Part shown: piece by piece, positions 7,752 to 15,608 of the stretch | Numbering within the stretch: the stretch's first letter is position 1 | How the letters are laid out: each line of letters begins with the position of its first letter | From: Occultella aeris | Lineage (GTDB): Bacteria; Actinomycetota; Actinomycetes; Actinomycetales; Beutenbergiaceae | Assembly (NCBI RefSeq): GCF_902703175.1 | Contig: NZ_CACRYJ010000022.1 | Span: forward strand, 1-64,000 | DNA: 64,000 bases | Direction of reading: 5' to 3' | The notes under the pieces: generated by a model | Seen by the model: the letters and a program-made list of their open reading frames with translations, nothing else | What the model was told of the DNA's origin: nothing | The model's database searches: none | Position numbers and translations under genes: made by a program

Positions 7752-8521
7752 CCGAGGGCGGTCCCGGTGCGAATGCCCGACGGCGTGGGCCGGCTAGCGC
7801 CGACGGGTCGCCCTCGCGCGGCACGGGCGGGCAGCGCGGTACCGGGAGGGCGGCTGGACAGTCCGTGCCGAGCAGGTCCGGCGGCTCGGTCGGCTCCGGC
7901 GCGTTCGGCCTGGTCGAGACCGTCACGACCTGGATCTGCCGGCTCGCAGCACTGAACGTGACCTGGCTGCTGCAGACCCTGGCCGGCGGCGTGCTGCTCG
8001 GGATCGCACCGGCCACGTCCGTGCTCTACCGGCAACTGCGGATCGGACTCCTCGACGACGTCCAGCACGGGTACTACCGCGCGTCCTGGAGGCGGTGGCG
8101 TCGTGAGTTCTGGGAGTCGCAGCGGCGCTACCTCATCCCGCTGCTGACCCCCGCGGTGCTCGGCTTCTACCTCTGGCTGCTGCGCGGGCAGGTGGTCACG
8201 ATCACGATAGCCATCCTGACCGCCGTCTACCTGTGCTGGCTGATCCACCTGCCCGCCGTCGCCTCACGGGCAGACGAGGCGGACACGTCGGACGCTGGGG
8301 CTCCGCGGCGACCGAGCGCATTGTGGCTGCTCACGCTGCGGAGTTTCGCGGCCACCCCGGTGCCGTTCGTTCTCGCCGGCCTGACCGGTGCCGTCGCCCT
8401 GGTGCTGGGCTACCTCTATCTACCCGCCGCGCTCGTCTTCGCGGTGCCGGCAGTCCCGGCCATGGCCGCGTCGATGGCCGCCCGGCACGTGCCCGAGCAG
8501 TTGCTGGCGGCGACAGACTGA
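7748..8521 (+). CDS. DUF624 (YesL-like) membrane protein
   Basis: Integral membrane protein of 257 aa, predicted from a GTG at 7748 that overlaps the SDR stop by 4 bp. About 60 residues of Ser/Gly/Arg-rich sequence precede the conserved DUF624 body, which starts FGLVETVTTWICRLAALNVTW and contains about five hydrophobic segments. Family members are about 200 aa, so an internal start (e.g. GTG 7865) is possible. YesL-type proteins occur beside sugar ABC transporters and glycan utilisation genes; their function is not established. Last gene of the rightward operon, convergent with the IclR gene 12 bp away. Confidence 0.8.
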   Translation: MTEGGPGANARRRGPASADGSPSRGTGGQRGTGRAAGQSVPSRSGGSVGSGAFGLVETVTTWICRLAALNVTWLLQTLAGGVLLGIAPATSVLYRQLRIGLLDDVQHGYYRASWRRWRREFWESQRRYLIPLLTPAVLGFYLWLLRGQVVTITIAILTAVYLCWLIHLPAVASRADEADTSDAGAPRRPSALWLLTLRSFAATPVPFVLAGLTGAVALVLGYLYLPAALVFAVPAVPAMAASMAARHVPEQLLAATD

Positions 8522-8533
8522 CCGACGCTCGGC

Positions 8534-9328
8534 TCACGCCGTCAGCGCGGTGAATCCCAGTCCGACCGAGATCCGGTCCGCCTGTTCGATGAGCAACATC
8601 GCGAGGTGGTCCTCGTTCTCGGTCAGGTTCATCGCGGAGAGCGGCCCGGAGACGGACATGGCGGCCACAACGGTGCCCGACCGGTCCCGGATCGGCGCGG
8701 CCAGACAGGCCCGGCGCAGCGCGAGCTCCTCGTGTTCGACTGCATAGCCGCGCCCGCGCACCAGGTCGAGCTCCGCGAGCAGGTCACTCAACGAGGTGAT
8801 CGTGCTGTTCGTGTATCGCGGGTACTCAACGCCGAGCAGCGCCTCCACGTCCGCCGGGTCGTGGTCGAGCAGCAGCGACTTGCCGAGCGCCGTCGCATGC
8901 AGTGGGCCACCCCGCCCGATCAGCGTGGACGCTCGCGGGGCCTGCTTGCCCTCGAAGTTGCAGAGATAGAAGAGCCGGTCGCCGGCTCGCTCGGCGACGT
9001 TCACGCCCAGGCCGAGCTCGGCCGCCAGGTCCTGCGCCACCTGCCGTGCCTGATGGTGCACGGGGCTCTGGTTCAGGACCACGGCCGCCAGGTTCACCAC
9101 CTCCGGACCGAGCGAGTACAGGCCGCTGCGCGGGTCATGGCTGAGGAAGCCGAGCGAGAGCATCGCCCCGACCATCCGGGACACGGTGGACTGCCCCAAT
9201 CCACTACCCGCGACCAGGTCAGCGATACGCTGTTGGGGATGCTGCGGCGTGAAGGCGGATAGAAGCGAGAGTGCCCGGTCGATACTCTGGGCGCCCTGCA
9301 TCGGCTCCCGCTCGGCTACCTTCGCCAT
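8534..9328 (-). CDS. IclR family transcriptional regulator
   Basis: DNA-binding regulator of 264 aa from ATG 9328, chosen because GGAGGGG lies 7 nt upstream and the fold begins at once. The frame is open further upstream (to 9397) without support. The N-terminal winged helix spans about 10-75 (SIDRALSLLSAF, IADLVAGSGLGQSTVSRMVGAM). The C-terminal IclR effector domain spans about 85-255 (ATALGKSLL, RGRGYAVEHEE, AAPIRDRSGTVVAAMSVSGP). IclR proteins usually sense a small carboxylate or sugar-acid intermediate. Being at the end of the sugar-acid island, it is the probable local regulator, likely acting at 5857-6017 and at its own promoter. Confidence 0.93.
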   Translation of the reverse strand: MAKVAEREPMQGAQSIDRALSLLSAFTPQHPQQRIADLVAGSGLGQSTVSRMVGAMLSLGFLSHDPRSGLYSLGPEVVNLAAVVLNQSPVHHQARQVAQDLAAELGLGVNVAERAGDRLFYLCNFEGKQAPRASTLIGRGGPLHATALGKSLLLDHDPADVEALLGVEYPRYTNSTITSLSDLLAELDLVRGRGYAVEHEELALRRACLAAPIRDRSGTVVAAMSVSGPLSAMNLTENEDHLAMLLIEQADRISVGLGFTALTA

Positions 9329-9535
9329 TCGTGTGCCCCTCCACTGGGTCGACTCTGATCGAGTCCGCCCCACTATAGCGGACGTTGGGACAGACATGCA
9401 GCATATGCATGCATCATTCTGGCGCGCGTCGCGTCACGGGGACCGGGTTCACGGCTGGTTCCGAGCACCTCCCGCTGAGCCATCGACAGTCCGGCCCATG
9501 GTTGGGCCTCAGGCAGCGCGTGTACCGTCGTCGGC

Positions 9536-10417
9536 GTGACGATGCCGCCGCCCCGCACCGCCTGGAATCTGCTCTACGAGACCGCTGACGCGGCGTCCTG
9601 GATGCTGCCCGTCGAGGCGTTGGACCCTGGCACGCGGGTCGAGGCCGCCGCTGCCCGGCCCACCGAGCAGCCGAGCGGGTGGATCGGTCAACACGGTCCC
9701 GCGATCGCGCCGGAGACCTGGCCGAGGAGCCCCGGTACCGGACTCCCGATGCGGCACACGCTCACGCTGTGGTTGCCACCGGAGTACCTGACCCGCGGTC
9801 CGGCACTGCCGGGCATCGCAATCTTTCAGGGGGACACGGCCGACGGCGGCCCGGTCGAGCAGGATGCCGCACCGGGGAGCGCCATGGCCGGCCCGGCCGG
9901 GCGCCCCGCCGACGATCCCCACCTCGCCTCACTCGCGGCCGCGCGGCCGCACCCGCGACTCACGACCGCCGTCACCACCTTCGCGCCGCACCGTTTCGCG
10001 CTGATCTGGCTCACGGCCGACGAGCTCGCTCCCGGCCCCACGGCCCCGCCGCGCGACATCCGGCGCCCCGCCGAGCACACGACGTCGCCGAACGCCTGGG
10101 ACGACCCACAGCCGACGCGTCGCGTCTGGTTGCAGCGGCGCGAGGACCGCAACGTCGGCCTGGCGACGAGGTCGCCCGACTACCGTGGACCGTACGACGA
10201 ACGGTCGGGCGACCTGATGCCGTGGGCGAGGTCGATACCGTTCGAGTTCGCGAACCACCTGGGCGGCACGTACATGGAGATCGATTTCACGCCGAGCCTG
10301 AGCCCGCGGTTCCTGCAGCTCGGCCGCAGCGTCGGCATCCACTTCGACCTGAGCTATGCAGCGAGCGGCATCCTGGCGGTCGATCTTGAGTCAGCGGAGT
10401 TCGACCTCATGGGTTGA
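9536..10417 (+). CDS. Hypothetical protein
   Basis: Unrecognised 293-aa protein, beginning at GTG 9536 or the ATG two codons later. No signal peptide or membrane segment is seen. The middle (about 95-200) is rich in Ala/Pro/Arg and looks loosely ordered. The C-terminus is better patterned (PWARSIPFEFANHLGG, YMEIDFTPSLSPRFL, VGIHFDLSYAASGI), suggesting a folded beta-rich domain. It is divergent from the IclR gene across a 207-bp gap that contains the AT-rich palindromes GCATATGC and TGCATGCA near 9400-9412. No function is proposed. Confidence 0.6.
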   Translation: MTMPPPRTAWNLLYETADAASWMLPVEALDPGTRVEAAAARPTEQPSGWIGQHGPAIAPETWPRSPGTGLPMRHTLTLWLPPEYLTRGPALPGIAIFQGDTADGGPVEQDAAPGSAMAGPAGRPADDPHLASLAAARPHPRLTTAVTTFAPHRFALIWLTADELAPGPTAPPRDIRRPAEHTTSPNAWDDPQPTRRVWLQRREDRNVGLATRSPDYRGPYDERSGDLMPWARSIPFEFANHLGGTYMEIDFTPSLSPRFLQLGRSVGIHFDLSYAASGILAVDLESAEFDLMG

Positions 10418-10843
10418 GCGCCGCAGCGGGTGGGGCGGCCGGTGCGCCACGTCGGACGACGGCGGGCTCGAGCGGCATCGCTGCCGCACATTTTCGCGCG
10501 CCTGACGGCGGACCGACGGCGATCGCAGCCTGGGCAGCGCTCGATCCTCGGCTTGCACGACGACAGCAACGTCGGCGTTCGACCGGCAAGCCGCCCTCAC
10601 CAGTTGGTTGCTCTATCCATACTTCAGCACTAGCGTCTGACATGTAGATCCGTAACCTGCTCGACGCCGTCAGAGTGTCCCTTCTGGCGCCGGTCAGCAT
10701 GTGCGACCTCCGGGTGACTCAACGCTGATCCATGCCCACACGTCGCTCCTGTGATGACCTGCCCAGCGCTATCCACCGGCGCCGATCGATGTCGAGACTC
10801 CGCGAGCGCCGATGCCCGCGGTCCACCGAGGGAGATTCAGATC
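10418..10843. other. Intergenic region, no feature recognised
   Basis: These 426 bp lie between the hypothetical gene and the large secreted-protein gene. Short frames on both strands have no family resemblance. A GGGAG ribosome site (10830-10834) serves the GTG at 10844. A promoter for the large gene is expected here but none stands out. Confidence 0.5.
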
Positions 10844-13800
10844 GTGAAGGATGCAACCACGGACGGCCTGTTCCAGACCACCCGACGCCAGGCGATCGGC
10901 CTGCTGATCGGCGCCGGCGTGCTGCCGGCGCTGACCAACGTCGGCTTCGCTGGCGCCGCTCATGCGGACCCGCTGCCGCGCCTGGCCCTGACCGCGCCGT
11001 TGCGCGCCGTCGACAAGCCCAACCTGCGATTCGAAGAGCTGACCACCATCTCCGGACGGAGCCACCGGATCACCTTCCACCGGGCCACCTGGGACGGCCC
11101 CGACGGCGGCCGGATCGGCGCGATCGTTCGCGACACCCAGGTGCGCTCGGGTTCGACCTGGCTGGTGGCGAGCGGCGAGCCGGCCCGGTTCGACGAGCAG
11201 TGGGTGGTGATTGCCGGGGACCCGACGTTCCTGGGCGGTGGCAACTACTACCCGTCCGGGACCCCGCACTGGCTCGCCATCGAGTCCCTGGACCAGGTCG
11301 GCGACACCGCGGTGGAACTGACCGCAGGCGTGGACGACGTGCTCGACCTGACGATCCGTTGGGACGTCTCGGGAAGCCTGCCTCAGGTGCAGTGGTCCCT
11401 GACCGTGCATGCGGACGACGGCTACGTGGTCGGCTACCAGGCGAACGCGGTCACGGAGGAAGAAGATGTCACCGAGGTGCTCTGTGGCTCGCAGCAGCAC
11501 GCCCGGGTGATCGGCTCCGCGACCGCGATCAAGGCGTGGGAGTTGTTCGCCCCGATGGCGCTGGTCTCCCGCGCGGTCGACGGCGTCCCACTCACCACCG
11601 GCGTATCCATCCCGGCGGACGTGCTCGAGTTCGAGCACGAGCGGTTCATCGGGCCGGAGGACCAGCCGTTCGCGATGAGCCTGCGCAACGAGTCGAAGCA
11701 GGTACAGGCGGTCGCGTACGCGCCACCTGGCGGCCTGCGTTCCGCGCTGACAGCGGGACAGTCGGTGGGCTATGCGTTCGGCGTGGTCATCAGCGCCGCG
11801 TCGTTGTACGAGACCCAGACGGCGCTCTCCCGCGCGGAGTACGGGTTCGACCGCTACCGGAGCAACATCTATGACACGTCGCTGACGGACACGGTCCACA
11901 ACATCATGGACCTGGTCGCGATCGAGCCCGACGGCGATGACTCGGTCGACTTCATCCCGTCGGTCTCGGGCTGGTGGAACCGGGACAAGGGGTTCGCGAA
12001 CATCGAGGCCGACCAGAACGTGCGGACGTCCGTGGCCAGCGTGCTTCTGAGTGCGAACCTGCTCGCTTCCCGGCCCGAGGCGGCTGGGGACTTCTGGCAA
12101 CGGCGAGCCCGCCCGCTTCTGGAGCACATCATCTCCCGCCGGGACATCGGGCACACGCCCAAGGCCGGCTTCCACAACTACTCGCCGCTGGGCGGCTGGG
12201 TCGGGGACGCGAACACGATCGTGCCGGTCTGGGACCTGCTCCAGGGCAGGTCCGCCGGGGTTCACGCGATCGCGCTGGAGACCATCTGGCGCAAGTACCA
12301 GTTCCAGGGCCGCACCCCCATGAACATCCCGCTCTCGGCGTACCTGTTCAGCGGGGACGAGGCCTGGCTCGCCCAGGCCGTCGAGGTGGGCAAGTGGTAC
12401 GCCCGCCACAACATCGACACCCCGTACACCGTGAACCAGGGCACGTCCGCGTTCGGATACACGTACGTCAAGGCCTGGCTGGAGCTGTTCGTGCTGTACG
12501 AGCTCACCGGCGACACCGAACTGCTCACGGCGGCACACCGGGAGGCGAAGCGGTACATGGGCCTGTTCGAGGTGCGGCCGATCCCGGACACCACGATCAC
12601 GTCACCGGTGGGCGAGCCCATCGATGACATGTACTACCTCTGGGAGGTCAGCGACGGCATCCCCGAGTATCCGCGGGAGCTGCCGATCACCGAGGAGGAC
12701 GTCCCCGCCTGGATGGCCTCGACCACCGGCCTGACGTTCGAACAGCTCAGCACCTACCTGAAGACCCCCGGTGGCGGCTTCACACTGAACCCGATCTGGG
12801 CGCCGTTCCTACTCCGCCTCGCTCAGGTGACCGGGGACGACTTCATCCGGGACATGACGCACAACATGGTGGTGGGCCGGTTCACGAACTACCCCGGCTA
12901 CTACAACCGGCAGTTCGTCACGGCGCCGATGCGGCCCGAGTACCCGATCGAGGGTCCGCCCGGTACCAGCAGCATCTACTTCCACCACGCGCCGGCCCAG
13001 CTCGGCCTGGCGATGGACTACCTGATCAGCGAGCACGAGACCCGCTCCGAGGGCCAGGTCACGTTCCCGAGCGCGTTCGAGTGTGTGTTCGTGTACTTCC
13101 GGTACCGCACCTACGGGCACGCACCGGGCTCGTTCTACGGCGATGACGGCGTGTGGCCGTACTTCCCGAAGGGGATCGTCGAGGTCTCCAACCCCCAGCT
13201 GAACTGGCTCACCGCGGTCTCGGCCGACGCGTTCTACCTCAGCCTCACCAGCGAGTCGGCCGGCGTCGAGAACGCCCAGGTGACGTTCGACCAGGACCTG
13301 ACCGGGGTCGACCCGGGCCGCACCTACGAGGTCGAGATCCGGATGGACAACGGTGCGCCCCGCAGCGGACGCATCGTGCGGGGCCGCCTCCAGGCACGGG
13401 TCACCGCGCACGGCATCACGACCATCAAGATCCCGGGCGCCGGCGTGCTCCAGCCCTGGCAACAACTGCCGGAGGCGCCCGACCGGGCCGCCGTGAGCTA
13501 TCACTTCGACGACTTCGACAACTCCGGGGGCACCACCGGGGATCGCGTCTACGGGATCACGCTGCCCCGGCCGGACCGGAGCGGCTACGACGTGTACATC
13601 CAGTCCAGCGCGGCGGACGGAACCGGCGTCCGTCTCGACCACCGGGTCGCCGGTGGCGACTGGGTGCAGGCCCCGGAGAAGGTCTACCCCTACGAGTGGA
13701 CCATCGGGGTCGACGACCTCACCGCGACGTTCGACTACCGGGTCACGGTGGCCGGCGTGGCCCGTCCGGACCGCTCGCTGTACCTGCCAGCCACGGTGAC

Positions 13801-15556
13801 CGGCGCGCTCCCTGCCGGGCAGACCGTGGGCGGCGACCTGCTCCTGCGGCCCTCGACCACGCCGTCGGACCCGTTCACGGTGACCGCACGGATCCGGAAC
13901 ACGTCGGGCGCCACCGCAACCGGGGTGGAGGTGCGGGCCTACGCCCAGCTCGGCTGGACCCTCGAGCCCGAGACGCCCGCACCCACCGAGCTCGCCGACG
14001 GCGAGGTGGCCGACGCCACCTTCATCGTCACCCCGACCGCCGGCGCCACACCGCGTTCGTACCCGGTGACCGGCCGGGTGCTGTTCAACGGAACCGGGAA
14101 CCAGGTCCTCACGCCCGGCGCGATCACGGTGTTCGCAGCCACCGACGTGATCGAGTGCGTCTCCGACCGGAGGGCGCTGCCCGGCCCTGGCGCGAGCGCG
14201 ACCATCAGCCTCACGCTGATGAACCGCGGGCCGATCGCCCGGACCGGGACGGCCACCCTCGGCCTGCCCTCCGGCTGGACCGCGGAGCCGGCGGCGACGG
14301 ACTGGTCCATCGAGGCCCGATCCCTCGCGGAACTGACATTCACGGTCACCGCGACCAACGCCCCGCCCGGCAGCGGCGGCTCGGTCACCGTCAACCCGGG
14401 CGCCGGCATGGCGGCCACCTCGATCGCCTACACGGTCGCGGATCCCAACGACGTGATCATCGGGCCGGACGCACAGGGGTACTCCGAGGTCGGCAACTGG
14501 CTGGCGAGCAGCCTCGCCGGGCCGGACGGGTCGAGGTCGCGGTACAGCCCGGAGAGCCAGTACGGCGGCCAAGCGATCTGGACGCCCACGATCGCGACGG
14601 CCGGCACGTACGACGTATCGATCTGGTACCCGACCAACAACCAGACCTCCGAGGACGTCCTCATCGAGGTGGCCAGTCCTGCCGGGACGGACACACACCA
14701 CATCAACCAGCAGGAACTCGCTGGCCAGTGGCGCCTCATCGGGCCCTACGACCTGGCCCCGGGGGAACCCGCGTCGGTGACAATGACCGCGGTCTCCGGC
14801 CTGTACACCCGGGCCCACTCGGCGCGGTTCCGGCTCCAGGGGGCGCCGAACCCGCCCGGTGTCGAGGTGACCCACGCGCCGGCCCACGTCGACCCGGCCA
14901 CCGGTGCCGACCTCACGGTGACCGTGACCGGTTCGGACACCGACTTCACCGGCGAGGCCGTGGTGCACCTGCCGGACGGGTGGGTGGTCGATCCGCCGTC
15001 GACCCCGGTCGAGGTAGCGCAGGGAGAGAGCGTGGAACTGACGTTCGCCGTGCAGCCGCCTGCCGACGCCCCCACCAATACCGCCTTCGAGGGCACGGTG
15101 GTGGTCGCCGACGCGACCGACGCGTTCGCCGCCGTGATCGGGACGGCGCCGGTCCCGCTGATCCTGGACAACCACTCCCCCGAATACTCGGAGGAGGGCA
15201 CCTGGACCTCGAGCAGCCTGGCGGGCTGGGACGGGCGAGCGTCCCGGTGGGCCCATGGCAGCAACGGCGCTCGCACCGGCAACTGGGCGCCGGCCCTCGC
15301 CGAGGGCGGACGCTACCTCGTGTCCGTCTGGTACGGCACGGACGCCAACACCACCCGCGCCGCGACCTATGACGTGGTCCAGTCCGGCGGCACCACCGCC
15401 ACGGTGCGGATCGACCAGCAGGAGCGTGCCAACACGTGGCGGACGATCGGCGCCTTCGACCTCGACCCGGCGACGGCGCACGTGCGGCTGCGCTGTGAGC
15501 TGGCCGGGCACCACCGGCTGAACGGAGTGAGGTTCACCCCGGTGGTCGCGATCTGA
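10844..15556 (+). CDS. Large Tat-exported multidomain protein with golvesin-like C-terminal modules
   Basis: Secreted protein of 1570 aa from GTG 10844. The Tat signal has arginines at 14-15 (TTRRQAIGL), a hydrophobic core, and probable cleavage near residue 41 (AHA-DP). Residues about 50-400 form a beta-rich domain resembling carbohydrate-active N-domains. Residues about 400-800 are helix-rich with Trp/Tyr/His content like an (alpha/alpha) barrel glycosidase or lyase (GWWNRDKGFANIEADQN, HNYSPLGGWVGDAN). Residues about 980-1195 and 1342-1430 hold three NEW3-like immunoglobulin-type repeats. Residues about 1203-1334 and 1440-1570 are two golvesin/Xly-type modules (GYSEVGNWLASSLAG, EYSEEGTWTSSSLAGWDG). 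Catalytic family and substrate are not recognised; extracellular polysaccharide degradation or binding is inferred. Confidence 0.78.
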   Translation: MKDATTDGLFQTTRRQAIGLLIGAGVLPALTNVGFAGAAHADPLPRLALTAPLRAVDKPNLRFEELTTISGRSHRITFHRATWDGPDGGRIGAIVRDTQVRSGSTWLVASGEPARFDEQWVVIAGDPTFLGGGNYYPSGTPHWLAIESLDQVGDTAVELTAGVDDVLDLTIRWDVSGSLPQVQWSLTVHADDGYVVGYQANAVTEEEDVTEVLCGSQQHARVIGSATAIKAWELFAPMALVSRAVDGVPLTTGVSIPADVLEFEHERFIGPEDQPFAMSLRNESKQVQAVAYAPPGGLRSALTAGQSVGYAFGVVISAASLYETQTALSRAEYGFDRYRSNIYDTSLTDTVHNIMDLVAIEPDGDDSVDFIPSVSGWWNRDKGFANIEADQNVRTSVASVLLSANLLASRPEAAGDFWQRRARPLLEHIISRRDIGHTPKAGFHNYSPLGGWVGDANTIVPVWDLLQGRSAGVHAIALETIWRKYQFQGRTPMNIPLSAYLFSGDEAWLAQAVEVGKWYARHNIDTPYTVNQGTSAFGYTYVKAWLELFVLYELTGDTELLTAAHREAKRYMGLFEVRPIPDTTITSPVGEPIDDMYYLWEVSDGIPEYPRELPITEEDVPAWMASTTGLTFEQLSTYLKTPGGGFTLNPIWAPFLLRLAQVTGDDFIRDMTHNMVVGRFTNYPGYYNRQFVTAPMRPEYPIEGPPGTSSIYFHHAPAQLGLAMDYLISEHETRSEGQVTFPSAFECVFVYFRYRTYGHAPGSFYGDDGVWPYFPKGIVEVSNPQLNWLTAVSADAFYLSLTSESAGVENAQVTFDQDLTGVDPGRTYEVEIRMDNGAPRSGRIVRGRLQARVTAHGITTIKIPGAGVLQPWQQLPEAPDRAAVSYHFDDFDNSGGTTGDRVYGITLPRPDRSGYDVYIQSSAADGTGVRLDHRVAGGDWVQAPEKVYPYEWTIGVDDLTATFDYRVTVAGVARPDRSLYLPATVTGALPAGQTVGGDLLLRPSTTPSDPFTVTARIRNTSGATATGVEVRAYAQLGWTLEPETPAPTELADGEVADATFIVTPTAGATPRSYPVTGRVLFNGTGNQVLTPGAITVFAATDVIECVSDRRALPGPGASATISLTLMNRGPIARTGTATLGLPSGWTAEPAATDWSIEARSLAELTFTVTATNAPPGSGGSVTVNPGAGMAATSIAYTVADPNDVIIGPDAQGYSEVGNWLASSLAGPDGSRSRYSPESQYGGQAIWTPTIATAGTYDVSIWYPTNNQTSEDVLIEVASPAGTDTHHINQQELAGQWRLIGPYDLAPGEPASVTMTAVSGLYTRAHSARFRLQGAPNPPGVEVTHAPAHVDPATGADLTVTVTGSDTDFTGEAVVHLPDGWVVDPPSTPVEVAQGESVELTFAVQPPADAPTNTAFEGTVVVADATDAFAAVIGTAPVPLILDNHSPEYSEEGTWTSSSLAGWDGRASRWAHGSNGARTGNWAPALAEGGRYLVSVWYGTDANTTRAATYDVVQSGGTTATVRIDQQERANTWRTIGAFDLDPATAHVRLRCELAGHHRLNGVRFTPVVAI

Positions 15557-15575
15557 GCGAGCCACGAGTCACGGC

Positions 15576-15608
15576 CCTCGACGGCGGGATCCTCACCCGC
15601 CGTCGAGG
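15576..15608. terminator. Bidirectional rho-independent-type terminator
   Basis: Perfect 13-bp stem: CCTCGACGGCGGG (15576-15588), loop ATCCTCA, CCCGCCGTCGAGG (15596-15608). It lies between the convergent 3' ends of the large secreted-protein gene and the DUF5107 gene, and overlaps the stop codon of the latter (15593). No T-tract follows, as is usual for GC-rich actinobacterial terminators. Confidence 0.8.

Noticed and set aside
9395-9415. GCATATGC and TGCATGCA palindromes as an IclR operator
   Set aside because: Eight-base palindromes alone are weak, are not matched in the transporter promoter and do not fit a longer symmetrical site.
12809-15565. 918-aa open frame on the minus strand
   Set aside because: It is antisense to the large secreted protein and contains no domain or signal, only Arg/Gly/Val/His-rich sequence.
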